Positions 24,544 to 32,677 of a stretch of 64,000 nucleotides of DNA are shown here, piece after piece; positions within the stretch are counted from its first letter, which is position 1; the number at the start of each line of letters is the position of its first letter. The DNA is from Acidobacteriota bacterium. GTDB lineage: Bacteria > Acidobacteriota > Terriglobia > Bryobacterales > Bryobacteraceae. Location of the stretch: contig JAFDVU010000010.1 in assembly GCA_018268835.1 (NCBI GenBank), positions 1-64,000 on the forward strand. Reading direction: 5' to 3'. The position numbers were made by a program, and so were the translations under genes. The notes beneath the pieces were generated by a model. That model had not been told where the DNA came from. It did not search any database and saw nothing but the letters and a program-made list of their open reading frames with translations.

Positions 24544-25942
24544 CGAGCGTGGCCGTCACGTAGATGAGCTGTCCCTGGCGCTCCACGAAGAAGACGATCG
24601 GGTCGCCGGACTTCTTGGCGGTCAGGGCGGCGCGCAGTTCGTCCACCGATGCCACCGGCTTGTTGTTCAGCGAGTAGATCACATCGCCCGAGACCAGACC
24701 GGGGTTCAGGCCGGCGAATTCCGCCGGGACGGCGGCCACCGCGACCCCGGAAGAATGGCGCAGGTCGGGCAGGATGGCGCGCACCTTGTCATCCACCGTC
24801 ACCGCCAGAATTCCCAGGCTGCGAATCAGCCCGGCATCGTTGGCGAGGTCCGCCAGTTGGCCCGGCTCGTGGGGCCGCTCCAGAATCACCACCGTCATGG
24901 ACAGGGGCTGCGTGCCGCGCAGGATATCCATGTGCAGTTCGTCGCCGGGCGCCCGCTGGAAGACGGCCAGTCCGAGATCGCGCGCCTCACGCATGGGCTT
25001 TCCGCCGATCGCCACGATGATGTCGCCCGGCTGAAGGCCGGCCGCCGCCGCCGGACCGGAAGGCGCCACGTCGGAGAGAATGACGCCCGAATCGCGGCTC
25101 AAGCCCAGGCCCACCGCCATCGTCGGCGTGATGGTATCGGGAATCACTCCGATGATGCCGCGGTGAATGTGCCCGTCCTTGCGCAGTCTCAGGTACGTGT
25201 CTTTGGCGAGGTTCGCGGGGATGGCGAAGCCGATCCCTTCATTCCCGCCGGACTGCGAGAAGATCATGGTGTTGATGCCGGCGATCTGGCCGCCGGCATC
25301 CAGCAGCGGCCCACCGCTGTTGCCCGGATTGATCGGCGCGTCGGTCTGGACGTAGACCATCGGACTCTCCGAATCCAGTTGCCGCATGGTCGCGCTGATC
25401 ACGCCGTGAGTCAGCGAGTTCTGCAATCCCAGCGGACTGCCCACGGCCAGTACGAACTGCCCCTGCCGCAGCGTATCGGAATCGCGGAAGGAAAGCGTCG
25501 GCAGATTCTGCTTTTCGATCTTCACCACCGCGATATCCACCTGGCTGTCCAGCCCGACCAGTTTCGCCGGCAGCAGATGCCCGTGCGGCTCTTCGCCCTG
25601 GGTGTCGCTGAACAGGATCTTGACGTTGATGTGGCTGGCGTTCTGCACCACGTGGGCATTGGTGACGATGTAACCGGAGGGGTCGACGATCACGCCGGAG
25701 CCGGTCGCTTCCTCTTCGGATACGAAGCCCAGACGTTCCGAGTCCCCCTTCTTCAACGGGGCCAGGGCCTGCACCCGAATCTGGACCACGGCCGGACTGG
25801 CGGAGCGCGCCAGGTCCTCCATGGCCGCGCTGTAGTCGGAGAGTATTCTGGTCCGCGCCGAAGCCGGCGCCGCCGTCTGCGCGGGCGCGTCCGCTGCCGC
25901 CATTGCGAGCAATACCATCCCGAGAGTCACCGTTCTGTTCAT
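24539..25942 (-). CDS. HtrA/DegQ-type periplasmic serine protease with two PDZ domains
   Basis: The product is 467 residues from the ATG at 25942. An N-terminal signal peptide (MNRTVTLGMVLLAMAAADAPAQ) leads into a trypsin-like domain with the catalytic triad. The histidine is in IVTNAHVV, the aspartate in VDIAVVKI and the serine in INPGNSGGPLL. A first PDZ domain (RGIIGVIPDTITPTMAVGLGL...GLQPGDIIVAIGGKPM) and a second, C-terminal one (AVAAVPAEFAGLNPGLVSGDVIYSLNNKPVAS) follow. HtrA proteases degrade or refold misfolded envelope proteins. A TTG 12 bp upstream is a weaker start. The gene is not in an obvious operon and converges with the nitrate-reductase-like operon. Confidence 0.9.
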   Translation of the reverse strand: MNRTVTLGMVLLAMAAADAPAQTAAPASARTRILSDYSAAMEDLARSASPAVVQIRVQALAPLKKGDSERLGFVSEEEATGSGVIVDPSGYIVTNAHVVQNASHINVKILFSDTQGEEPHGHLLPAKLVGLDSQVDIAVVKIEKQNLPTLSFRDSDTLRQGQFVLAVGSPLGLQNSLTHGVISATMRQLDSESPMVYVQTDAPINPGNSGGPLLDAGGQIAGINTMIFSQSGGNEGIGFAIPANLAKDTYLRLRKDGHIHRGIIGVIPDTITPTMAVGLGLSRDSGVILSDVAPSGPAAAAGLQPGDIIVAIGGKPMREARDLGLAVFQRAPGDELHMDILRGTQPLSMTVVILERPHEPGQLADLANDAGLIRSLGILAVTVDDKVRAILPDLRHSSGVAVAAVPAEFAGLNPGLVSGDVIYSLNNKPVASVDELRAALTAKKSGDPIVFFVERQGQLIYVTATLE

Positions 25943-25997
25943 TGAGGGCCTCAACCAAACAGACTAGCGGCTTTTGCTCGGGATGTGGGAACCGCTG

Positions 25998-26882
25998 TCA
26001 GGCCAGCGCGAGATTCAGGTTCTCGATCGCCTCGTCGATTTCCGCGGTGTTCTTGTAGCCCACGGTGACGCTATCCACGCCGGCGTTGCGGAACGCGAAG
26101 CGCATGGCCGCCTGCCGGTCCTCGCGAGTCGTGAAGCTGCCTTCGCCGACCAATTTCATGCTGATCACACCCATGCCCTGGGAGTGGACCTGCCTGGTGT
26201 GCGCCACCACTTCGTTCACGTCGCCGGGACCGCGCGTGTTGAAGTCCTCGCCGTCCATATGCGCGCCCTTGTGGTTCATGCGGATCATGGCGATCTCCAG
26301 CCATTTGTTGCCAGGGAACCGGCGCAGCGCGGGCAGTCCGTGCACGGAAGCGCCCTTGGAGAGCACGATCTTGTCGTCCTTGGCCCGGGAGAGCCCGTCC
26401 TGCCACTGGACGGTATCGGTGGGCCACGAAGCGACGTGCTGGTAGTGCAGCAGCAGGATGTCGAAGTAGTCGGTGTTGGCGAGTTTGCGCAGCTCGTCGA
26501 TCTTCTGGCGCGGGTCGGTGTCCGGGCGCGTGGTCACCTTGGACATGAGCCGGTAACTGTCGCGCGGGATGCCTTTCAACGCCACGCCGAGCATGCGGTG
26601 CATGTCGCCGTAGCTTTCGGCGGTTTCGAAGAAGCGGATGCCGTGGTCGTAGGCGTAGCGCACCAGGCTGGTGAAACCTTCCTGGCCGAGGTCGCGCTGT
26701 ACGCGTCCGCTGAAGGTGCCGGTGCCGAATGCGAGCCGCGTCACCTTCACGCCGGACTTGCCCAGCGTCACCCAATCGGTCGCCGTGCCGCGCGCCGCGC
26801 GCAAGGGAAGCGAACCGGTGCCCGCGAGAAACCCCGCGGCAAGGCCGGTCTTCAAGAATCTGCGTCGGGAACAGTCAGCCAT
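25998..26882 (-). CDS. Tat-exported aldo/keto reductase
   Basis: The 294-residue protein starts MADCSRRRFLKTGLAAGFLAGTG, a clear twin-arginine signal. It then shows the aldo/keto reductase barrel: LGKSGVKVTRLAFGTGTF, FFETAESYGD (the usual catalytic Asp is Glu, the Tyr is kept), LMSKVTT (Lys) and ILLLHYQH (His). A C-terminal GVDSVTVGYKNTAEIDEAIENL follows. Exported AKRs of this Solibacter-like type are common in Acidobacteria; how they obtain NADPH outside the cytoplasm is not clear. Substrate unknown. It sits between an HtrA gene and an SDR gene in the same direction but with 45-bp spacings, so co-transcription is possible. Confidence 0.8.
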   Translation of the reverse strand: MADCSRRRFLKTGLAAGFLAGTGSLPLRAARGTATDWVTLGKSGVKVTRLAFGTGTFSGRVQRDLGQEGFTSLVRYAYDHGIRFFETAESYGDMHRMLGVALKGIPRDSYRLMSKVTTRPDTDPRQKIDELRKLANTDYFDILLLHYQHVASWPTDTVQWQDGLSRAKDDKIVLSKGASVHGLPALRRFPGNKWLEIAMIRMNHKGAHMDGEDFNTRGPGDVNEVVAHTRQVHSQGMGVISMKLVGEGSFTTREDRQAAMRFAFRNAGVDSVTVGYKNTAEIDEAIENLNLALA

Positions 26883-26927
26883 GAATCGCCCTCCAGTTGG
26901 GCCTATGCTATCACGAACGCCGCGGCG

Positions 26928-27698
26928 CTATCGCGCGGTCCAGCCGCCGTCGATCAGCAGGGTCTGTCCGGTAATCAGGGATGCCGCCGGGGACGCCAGG
27001 AACACCACGGCGCCGGCCACCTCCATCGGTTCGCCGATGCGGTGCAGCGCGGCGATGCGCTCCACCACGTCCGCGCGAAAGGCCGGATCGCCGAGGCACT
27101 CCTCCGTGCCGGGCGTGTGAATGAAGGTCGGGGCGACTGCGTTCACCGTGATGTTGTGCGTGCCCCATTCCACCGCGAGGCATCGGGTGAGGTGCGCGAT
27201 GGCCGCCTTGGTCATGCAGTAGACGGATTCGGTGGGCAGCGCGGCGAAGCCCGCCTGGGAACTGAGGTTGACGATGCGGCCGTACCGCTGCGCGATCATG
27301 ATCCGCCCGGCGGCCTGGCTGGCGAAGAACGTGCCCTTCAGGTTCACCGCCATGGTCAGATCGTAATCCTCCTCCCGGACGTTCTCGGCGAGGTTGCCGG
27401 GCGCGATTCCGGCGTTATTCACGAGGATATCGAGGCGGCCGAAGTGGGCGGCGGCGCCGGCGACCGCGCGGCGTACCTGATCGAGATCCGCCATGTCCAT
27501 CTGTAGCGGCAGGGCGCGGCGGCCGAGCGCTTCGATCTCCGCGGCGAGTCCGGCATCGGCATTCACGTCGCGCAGTCCGAGCGCCACGTCCGCGCCGGCG
27601 TGGGCGAGCGCGAGCGAGATGGCCCGGCCGAGTCCGCGGGCGGCGCCGGTGACGAGAGCGATCCGGCCGGTGAGGGCGAAGCTGGGAAAGGGTTCCAT
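26928..27698 (-). CDS. Short-chain dehydrogenase/reductase (SDR)
   Basis: The 256-residue classical SDR has the cofactor motif TGAARGLGRAI and NNAGIAPG. Catalytic Ser and YxxxK appear in VNLSSQAGFAALPTESVYCMTKAA, and the family's C-terminal LASPAASLITGQTLLIDGGWTAR completes it. The acidic residue after strand 2 lies in LGLRDVNADAG, so cofactor preference (NADH or NADPH) is open. It is likely an oxidoreductase of a hydroxy/keto acid or sugar acid. It is followed on the same strand by the aldo/keto reductase and diverges from the UbiD-family gene with a gap of about 170 bp. Confidence 0.88.
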   Translation of the reverse strand: MEPFPSFALTGRIALVTGAARGLGRAISLALAHAGADVALGLRDVNADAGLAAEIEALGRRALPLQMDMADLDQVRRAVAGAAAHFGRLDILVNNAGIAPGNLAENVREEDYDLTMAVNLKGTFFASQAAGRIMIAQRYGRIVNLSSQAGFAALPTESVYCMTKAAIAHLTRCLAVEWGTHNITVNAVAPTFIHTPGTEECLGDPAFRADVVERIAALHRIGEPMEVAGAVVFLASPAASLITGQTLLIDGGWTAR

Positions 27699-27869
27699 CC
27701 AGACCAGGATACGCCTGTGCTCTCCTGGGAACCTTGATGAATGTTCCTGGAATCGGTGATGTGCGGCTCCCGCGCCGGAGGCGTCCGGCCGCGCGGTTAG
27801 CGCTCAGGATTCGCCTTCGATCATGGTCACCTGCGAGACGGCGATTTCCATGGCGCTGTAGCATGAAGC

Positions 27870-29345
27870 ATGACGGTTCACGATCTTCGCTCGGCGCTGC
27901 GCGCGCTCGAGGAAACTCCCGGCCAGTTGCTGCGCACCCAGACGCCCGTGGATCCCAAGGCCGAGCTTGCCGGCGTGTACCGCCACGTGGGCGCGGGCGG
28001 CACCGTGCAGCGTCCCACGAAGACCGGGCCCGCCATGCTTTTCGAAAATGTGAAGGGCTACCCGGGCGTGCGCATCCTGGCCGGCATGCTGGCCACGCGC
28101 GAGCGGACCGCCCTGCTGGTGGGATCGCGGCCGGAGCGCATCGGACGCGATCTGCTCCGGGCACTGGATTCGCCGGTGGAACCCGAACCTCTGGCGGCGG
28201 GAGAGCCGGCGCCCTGTCAGGAGGTGGTGCATCGTCCGCCGCTGGATGTGCTGCGGCTGGTTCCGGCGCCGACCAACACCCCCGAGGACGCCGGACCTTA
28301 CTTCACGCTCGGCGTGCTGCGCGCGACCGACCCGGAGACCGGGTGCCACGACGTGACCATCCACCGGCTGTGCGTTCAGGGTCCGGACAGGCTCTCGGTA
28401 TTCTTCGCGCCGGGCCGCCACATCGATGTCTTCCGCAGGAAAGCCGAAGCCGTCGGAAAGCCGCTGCCGGTTTCGATCTCCATCGGACTCGACCCGGCTA
28501 TCTACCTTTCGATCAGCTTTGAACCGCCGACGACGCCGCTGGGCTTCGACGAGCTTGCGGTTGCCGGCGGTCTGCGCGGAAGGCCGGTAGAACTGGTGCG
28601 ATGCGTGACGCAGCCGGAATTCGCGATCGCGCGCGCGGAGTTCGTGATCGAAGGCGAGATTCTGCCGGGGGAGCGGATCCGCGAGGATGTTCTCACCTCC
28701 ACCGGCCACGCCATGCCGGAATTCCCGGGTTACAACGGACCGGCCAACCCCTCGCTGCCCGTGATCCGCGTCACGGGCGTCACGCATCGCCGGAACCCGA
28801 TCATGCAAACCATCGTCGGTCCCGGCGAGGAGCACGTATCGCTCGCCGGGATTCCCACCGAAGCCAGTATCCTGCGCATGACCGAAGCGGCCATGCCCGG
28901 CCGCGTGCTGAACTGTTACGCGCACTCCGCCGGCGGCGGCAAGTTCCTGGCGATCCTGCAGTTCAGAAAGACCGGGCCGCTCGACGACGGACGCGCGCGC
29001 CAGGCCGCGCTCATCGCGCTGGCCGCCTTCCACGAGTTGAAGAATGTGGTGGTGGTGGACGACGACGTGGACCTGTTCGATACCAACGACGTGCTCTGGG
29101 CCATGACCTCGCGTTACCAGGGCGCGCGCAGCACCATCTTCATTCCCGGCGTCATTGGGCATCCGCTCGATCCGTCGCAGGATCCGGATTACAGCCCGGA
29201 CATCCCGGTGCACGGTATCTCGACGAAGACCATCTTCGACTGCACCGCGCCCTTCGCGATGAAGGACCGCTTCGCCCGCGCGCAATTTCTGGACGTGGAT
29301 CCGGGACCTTTCCTCATCCCTTCGACCCGGCCGTTTACGGATTGA
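27870..29345 (+). CDS. UbiD-family decarboxylase (prenylated-FMN type)
   Basis: The 491-residue protein matches the UbiD/Fdc1 family over its full length. It contains HDVTIHRLCVQGPDRLSVFFAPGRHI and PLPVSISIGLDPAIYLS, then the conserved AEFVIEGEILPGERIREDV.. EFPGYNG (the segment with the conserved Glu residues near the prenyl-FMN). TGVTHRRNPIMQTIVGPGEEHV and a C-terminal KNVVVVDDDVDLFDTNDVLWAMTSR follow. Such enzymes reversibly decarboxylate aromatic or alpha,beta-unsaturated acids and need the UbiX flavin prenyltransferase, which is not in this window. The substrate is unknown. The ATG at 27870 gives the full family N terminus. Confidence 0.9.
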   Translation: MTVHDLRSALRALEETPGQLLRTQTPVDPKAELAGVYRHVGAGGTVQRPTKTGPAMLFENVKGYPGVRILAGMLATRERTALLVGSRPERIGRDLLRALDSPVEPEPLAAGEPAPCQEVVHRPPLDVLRLVPAPTNTPEDAGPYFTLGVLRATDPETGCHDVTIHRLCVQGPDRLSVFFAPGRHIDVFRRKAEAVGKPLPVSISIGLDPAIYLSISFEPPTTPLGFDELAVAGGLRGRPVELVRCVTQPEFAIARAEFVIEGEILPGERIREDVLTSTGHAMPEFPGYNGPANPSLPVIRVTGVTHRRNPIMQTIVGPGEEHVSLAGIPTEASILRMTEAAMPGRVLNCYAHSAGGGKFLAILQFRKTGPLDDGRARQAALIALAAFHELKNVVVVDDDVDLFDTNDVLWAMTSRYQGARSTIFIPGVIGHPLDPSQDPDYSPDIPVHGISTKTIFDCTAPFAMKDRFARAQFLDVDPGPFLIPSTRPFTD

Positions 29346-29373
29346 CCGGGGACTGCCGCCGGTCCGCCGCGTC

Positions 29374-30024
29374 TCACACCAGGGGCGTAAAGAACCGTGC
29401 CCCGAGTTCCACGGCATCGCCAAGTGGCAGGACGGTGTGGTTCTCCGTGTCTCCGTGGTGCCACTCGCGCGCGGCGGCCTCGTCGCGCAGGTAGACCATT
29501 TCCATGCAGAGCGAGTGGGCGGCGTGTCCGCGGGTGGTGTGCTCCCAGCGCACTCCCACCAGCACGCCGGCGGGTTCGGCGGAGAGGATCTGGCAGCCCT
29601 GCTGTCGGATGGTGACGGGCGTCTTCGTGATCCGGCAGCGCGACCGGATCGCGACCGCGCCGCCGAACATGGGGGAGATGGCGAGGGCATCGACGGCGCA
29701 CATGGCGTGAACCGCGCGATCGCCGGTCTCAACCAGGTGCGGCGTCGGCTCGCTGGTCATGGGGTACGCGCCGAGCACGCGCGTTCGATCGGGCGAGAGT
29801 ACGGCCAGGTCGTCGGCGTCGAGCCGGTCGAGCGCTCGTTCGAGGGTGAAGGTGGAGAGCATGGCGGCGATTTGGTCGGGCGCCGGCGGGCTTCCGGTAT
29901 CGTAGAGGGAGCGCAGGATGGCCCTGTGCACGCGGACGAGTTCGGGAGGGAGCGCGGCTAGCCGCGCGGCCAGCGGCAAGCGGAGGTTGAGCCGTTCCAG
30001 GGCACTGTCCACCAGGGAGGTCAT
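29374..30024 (-). CDS. MerB-like alkylmercury lyase family protein
   Basis: The 216-residue protein reproduces the active-site layout of organomercurial lyase. Cys109 and Asp112 lie in MCAVDAL, Cys130 in IRSRC and Cys173 in HSLCMEMVYL. The spacing Cys-3-Asp, Cys-21-Cys, Cys-64-Cys compares with 3, 21 and 63 for MerB residues C96, D99, C117 and C159. MerB cleaves the carbon-mercury bond and releases Hg(II). The N-terminal winged-helix part (LPPELVRVHRAILRSLYDTGSPPAPDQIAAML) is also MerB-like. No merA, merR or merT is near, so the physiological role may differ from mercury resistance. It converges with the UbiD-family gene. Confidence 0.75.
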   Translation of the reverse strand: MTSLVDSALERLNLRLPLAARLAALPPELVRVHRAILRSLYDTGSPPAPDQIAAMLSTFTLERALDRLDADDLAVLSPDRTRVLGAYPMTSEPTPHLVETGDRAVHAMCAVDALAISPMFGGAVAIRSRCRITKTPVTIRQQGCQILSAEPAGVLVGVRWEHTTRGHAAHSLCMEMVYLRDEAAAREWHHGDTENHTVLPLGDAVELGARFFTPLV

Positions 30025-30100
30025 GAATCCAGATTACCGGGATTCGCCGATAATGCTACGATTGACAGTGATACGGTGAACCGATCGAAACCGATCCTGT

Positions 30101-30177
30101 CGGGGCGTAGCGCAGCCTGGTAGCGCACCTGCCTTGGGCGCAGGGGGTCGGGCGTTCAAATCGCCCCGCCCCGACCA
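30101..30177 (+). tRNA. tRNA-Pro (anticodon UGG)
   Basis: The 77-nt cloverleaf has the acceptor pair CGGGGCG / CGCCCCG, an anticodon stem CCTGC / GCAGG around the loop CTTGGGC (anticodon TGG) and a TTCAAAT T-loop. The discriminator base and an encoded ACCA end follow. Its 3' end is directly followed by the tail of a tyrosine integrase gene, the classic layout of a tRNA used as attachment site by an integrative element. Confidence 0.95.
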
Positions 30178-30244
30178 AATCTTCACTGATTCTAAAAGAC
30201 TTGATCTAGTCGCTACCATCGCTCCCACCCGTTTTCAGCCCTTA

Positions 30245-30299
30245 CTGTGTCAGAACTGTGTCAAAACCCCTCTAGTTTGGGCGGCCTGTGTCAAAACCC
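30245..30299. repeat. CTGTGTCA-type direct repeats at the integrase end (candidate arm-type sites)
   Basis: CTGTGTCAGAA (30245), CTGTGTCAAAACCC (30256-30269) and CTGTGTCAAAACCC (30286-30299) lie in direct orientation between the tRNA and the last codons of the integrase gene. Short direct repeats in this place are typical integrase arm-binding sites of attL. Function is inferred from position. Confidence 0.5.
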
Positions 30300-31414
30300 T
30301 TCCCGCCTTCGTTGGCGTTCCGGTTCAACTTGCCCAGAGCCTCCCGCTTCATTTGCAGTTTCATCTGAGAGTACTTCTTGAAGACCTTCGCGTCCCCCTG
30401 CCGGAGGAGCTGCGTTACGAATTCGTCGGCAACTCCACCCGCGCTCAAGCGGGTGGCGTAGGTTGATCGCAGGTCGTAGATCCGAAAGTACGGAACCCCG
30501 GCCCGACGCAAGGTGGCACGCCAGGTTGTCTTGAAAGTCTTCTGATGCTTTTCCGGGTCTTCCTCACTCGGGAACAAGAACGGCCCGGAGCCCGAGATCG
30601 CCAGTTGCCGCCGGAACGCCTCAACGGCAATGTCGGTTAGCGGCACCTCCGCGACACCGTTAACCGTCTTGGAGTCCGGAATCCAAACCGTGCCGTTCAT
30701 CAGGTCGACATGCTCCTTACGCAGCGGCGCGAGCTCTTTGTAAATCCGGAGCCCCGTTTCCGTGACGATCTGGATCAGGTTCTTGAGGTACTCGGGAGCG
30801 GCGAACTCGATCTTCTGTTGTTCGGACCACCCCATGTAATGCGGCCGAAAGAGGCCATCGACCCGCGTTGGAAACTCGACGCCGGAGCACGGGTTTGCAG
30901 CGATGTACTTCTTCCGAACCGCCACGTTCAATGCGCGACGAAGTACACGGTACTCCTGGTGCACCGTCGTCGCCTTCAGCAGCTCCTTCTGAATAACCCC
31001 CTTCCCGGTCCTAACCTCAACGCGCTTCTTCAAGCGCTCGCGCAGATACGCCTCAATGTCGTCGGCGGTGAGATCACCCAATCGTGTTTCTTCGAATGAA
31101 GCTCTCAGATGACGCATCGCACGCTCGTTGACCTCGTGAGTCTTCGGCGCGCGAAACGGAGGTGTGGAGAAGTTCTTCAAGTAGAACTCCGCCCATTCCC
31201 CGAAGGTGAGCCCTTGCCCTCTGCGCACAGCGGGAAGGGTGTTGTTGTCCCTGGCTTGCAAGCGTTCTCTGAGGATCTGTTGCGCTTGGTCCCAATCCTC
31301 AGTTCCGGTCGACTCCCGCTGGCGTTGTCCGGACTTGTCCCGGTACTGCATCCACCAGACTGCCGATTCAGGTCGTCTAAACAAGCTGCCATCATGCTTT
31401 ATCGGTCGTGCCAT
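30272..31414 (-). CDS. int: Tyrosine recombinase/integrase
   Basis: The 380-residue protein has an N-terminal arm-binding region (MARPIKHDGSLFRRPESAVWWMQYRD) and a SAM-like core-binding domain (LTFGEWAEFYLKNF...YLRERL). The catalytic domain has Arg in ETGLRIYKEL, the second box YDLRSTYATRLSAGG (usual His is Tyr, Arg kept), and the nucleophile Tyr in VFKKYSQMK. It should integrate and excise the element at the adjacent tRNA-Pro. The ATG at 31414 has an AGGAG site seven bases upstream, which decides the start against a longer frame. It overlaps the end of the upstream HTH gene by 23 bp. Confidence 0.92.
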   Translation of the reverse strand: MARPIKHDGSLFRRPESAVWWMQYRDKSGQRQRESTGTEDWDQAQQILRERLQARDNNTLPAVRRGQGLTFGEWAEFYLKNFSTPPFRAPKTHEVNERAMRHLRASFEETRLGDLTADDIEAYLRERLKKRVEVRTGKGVIQKELLKATTVHQEYRVLRRALNVAVRKKYIAANPCSGVEFPTRVDGLFRPHYMGWSEQQKIEFAAPEYLKNLIQIVTETGLRIYKELAPLRKEHVDLMNGTVWIPDSKTVNGVAEVPLTDIAVEAFRRQLAISGSGPFLFPSEEDPEKHQKTFKTTWRATLRRAGVPYFRIYDLRSTYATRLSAGGVADEFVTQLLRQGDAKVFKKYSQMKLQMKREALGKLNRNANEGGKGFDTGRPN

Positions 31415-31661
31415 ATCCCATCTCCTGTTTGAAAGTTGCGCGGAAGGGCTCAAGATCCGATTTCAAGAACCGGATGTTGCGGCCCATCACGCGGAGATGG
31501 GGAATCTGCTTTCGCTCAACCCAAAGATACACCGTTTGCGCGCTCACCCCGAGATAATGGGCGGCTTGCCGGACTGTGAGCGGGTGCTCTTCGGTCTGGA
31601 GTTCCGTCCGCGCCGGTGCCGCACCGCCGGTCGCCGCGACTGGAGTGTGGATTGCGTTCAT
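31392..31661 (-). CDS. Excisionase-like HTH protein
   Basis: The 89-residue protein contains a MerR/Xis-type winged helix of the HTH_17 kind: HPLTVRQAAHYLGVSAQTVYLWVERKQIPHLRVMGRNIRFLKSDLEPF. It overlaps the start of the integrase gene and is probably the recombination directionality factor or a regulator of int. The ATG at 31661 has GGAG eight bases upstream, so I prefer it to the GTG at 31670. Confidence 0.8.
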   Translation of the reverse strand: MNAIHTPVAATGGAAPARTELQTEEHPLTVRQAAHYLGVSAQTVYLWVERKQIPHLRVMGRNIRFLKSDLEPFRATFKQEMGYGTTDKA

Positions 31662-31688
31662 GTTGATCACTCCGAACGTGACCCGACG

Positions 31689-31883
31689 CTAGCGGGTCTT
31701 GTTCTCCTCCATCCATGCGGCAAGCCATTCCTTACGTACGACCTTTCGGCGGCCGAATGTCAGATGGGGCAATTTCGGCAGTCCGCGCACTCGCCCTTCG
31801 ATCACATTCAAGGCGTGCGTCTTCGAGCAGCGCAGAATGCCGGCGACCTCCTTAACTGTCAGGCTGTCCAGTGTGTTCTCCAT
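31689..31883 (-). CDS. Second small excisionase-like HTH protein
   Basis: The 64-residue protein reads LTVKEVAGILRCSKTHALNVIEGRVRGLPKLPHLTFGRRKVVRKEWLAAWMEENK, again an HTH_17-type DNA-binding fold with a C-terminal wing. It precedes the other HTH gene by 27 bp in the same direction, so the two HTH genes and int form one operon. The ATG at 31883 is preceded by GGAGG. It may bind the repeat array just upstream (32,028-32,291); that is inference. Confidence 0.75.
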   Translation of the reverse strand: MENTLDSLTVKEVAGILRCSKTHALNVIEGRVRGLPKLPHLTFGRRKVVRKEWLAAWMEENKTR

Positions 31884-32027
31884 GCGTCCCTCCACTCTGT
31901 ACGGCGTGAGGACCGCTCCGCGTGACCGCCAATCGTGCGGGGTGACCGTACTTGGCGTGGCGGACCGTCGCGAGCGAGTCCGCAGTAAGCGAGATCCGGT
32001 GGGTTCACCTCGACAGAGTCACCGCGG

Positions 32028-32291
32028 TCGGCATTCTAGGGGCGCTGTGTTCCTGTCGGTGGTCGCCGTGTCGGCATTCTAGGGGCGGCCAGCCCGGCTT
32101 TGCCGATCGCTGACCCAGTCTTCGGCGTTACGGAGCCCCGCTCGAGGAGGGCATTCGGCATTCTAGGGGCGCGCTGCCGAGAACAGCGGAAACGCGCCTG
32201 TGGGAAAATGAGTTTTCCTCGGTTTTGTCGGGGCGCTTTAGGCGCGCTTTCTCGGCATTGAAGGGGCGGTGTGTTCGGCAAAGTAGGGGCG
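32028..32291. repeat. Iteron-like array of 17-bp direct repeats
   Basis: TCGGCATTCTAGGGGCG occurs exactly at 32028-32044, 32071-32087 and 32155-32171. Variants follow at 32252-32268 (TCGGCATTGAAGGGGCG) and 32275-32291 (TCGGCAAAGTAGGGGCG). All are in the same orientation, at intervals of 43, 84, 97 and 23 bp. The gene-free stretch 31,884-32,677 otherwise holds only two tandem TTTGTGGA units at 32341-32356, which resemble DnaA boxes. Repeats of this size near a replication/maintenance module are typical of plasmid iterons, but operators for the HTH proteins are also possible. Confidence 0.65.
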
Positions 32292-32340
32292 CATAATCCT
32301 ATAGTGTTCCTGTACACAACCAGTAGTAGGCAGCGACCTG

Positions 32341-32356
32341 TTTGTGGATTTGTGGA
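32341..32356. repeat. Tandem TTTGTGGA pair, DnaA-box-like
   Basis: Two back-to-back copies of TTTGTGGA lie 50 bp after the last iteron-like repeat. TGTGGATTT matches the complement of the DnaA consensus at seven of nine positions. Together with the iterons this is a possible replication origin of the excised element. Confidence 0.35.
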
Positions 32357-32677
32357 AAGCTAGCGACGATAGCCGCGCCGCCTACGGCAGGAAAAACGGA
32401 CTCTCACGCTCCGGCTGGGAAGCGATCAAGAGGCCCCGGTTTGCCGGACCGCCACCAAGCCTGCGTTCGGAGAGAAGCTCGATCAAATCGGTGAAGGCGA
32501 GGAGTTCCGGTTTCGAACCGAGAATACGTCGCGCAGGTGAATCTTCTGCGTTCCGGTGAAGATGAGGCCTCCTCTGAGGAACTGCCGATTACCAAATATC
32601 CTCGGTCGTCTGCCGTGACAAAGCCACTGTTCAGATGGCGTCCTTTCGACGCTCGTCATGAGCCCTCGTTGATGAGA

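Noticed and set aside
32028-32291. CRISPR array
   Set aside because: Repeats are only 17 bp, degenerate, irregularly spaced (23-97 bp) and no cas gene is near. An iteron or operator array fits better.
32036-32317. Small minus-strand ORF over the repeat array
   Set aside because: Its codons are the translation of the direct repeats, it has no ribosome site and no similarity to a known fold.
32344-32559. Small plus-strand ORF after the iterons
   Set aside because: It is short, without ribosome site, domain or plausible operon partner.
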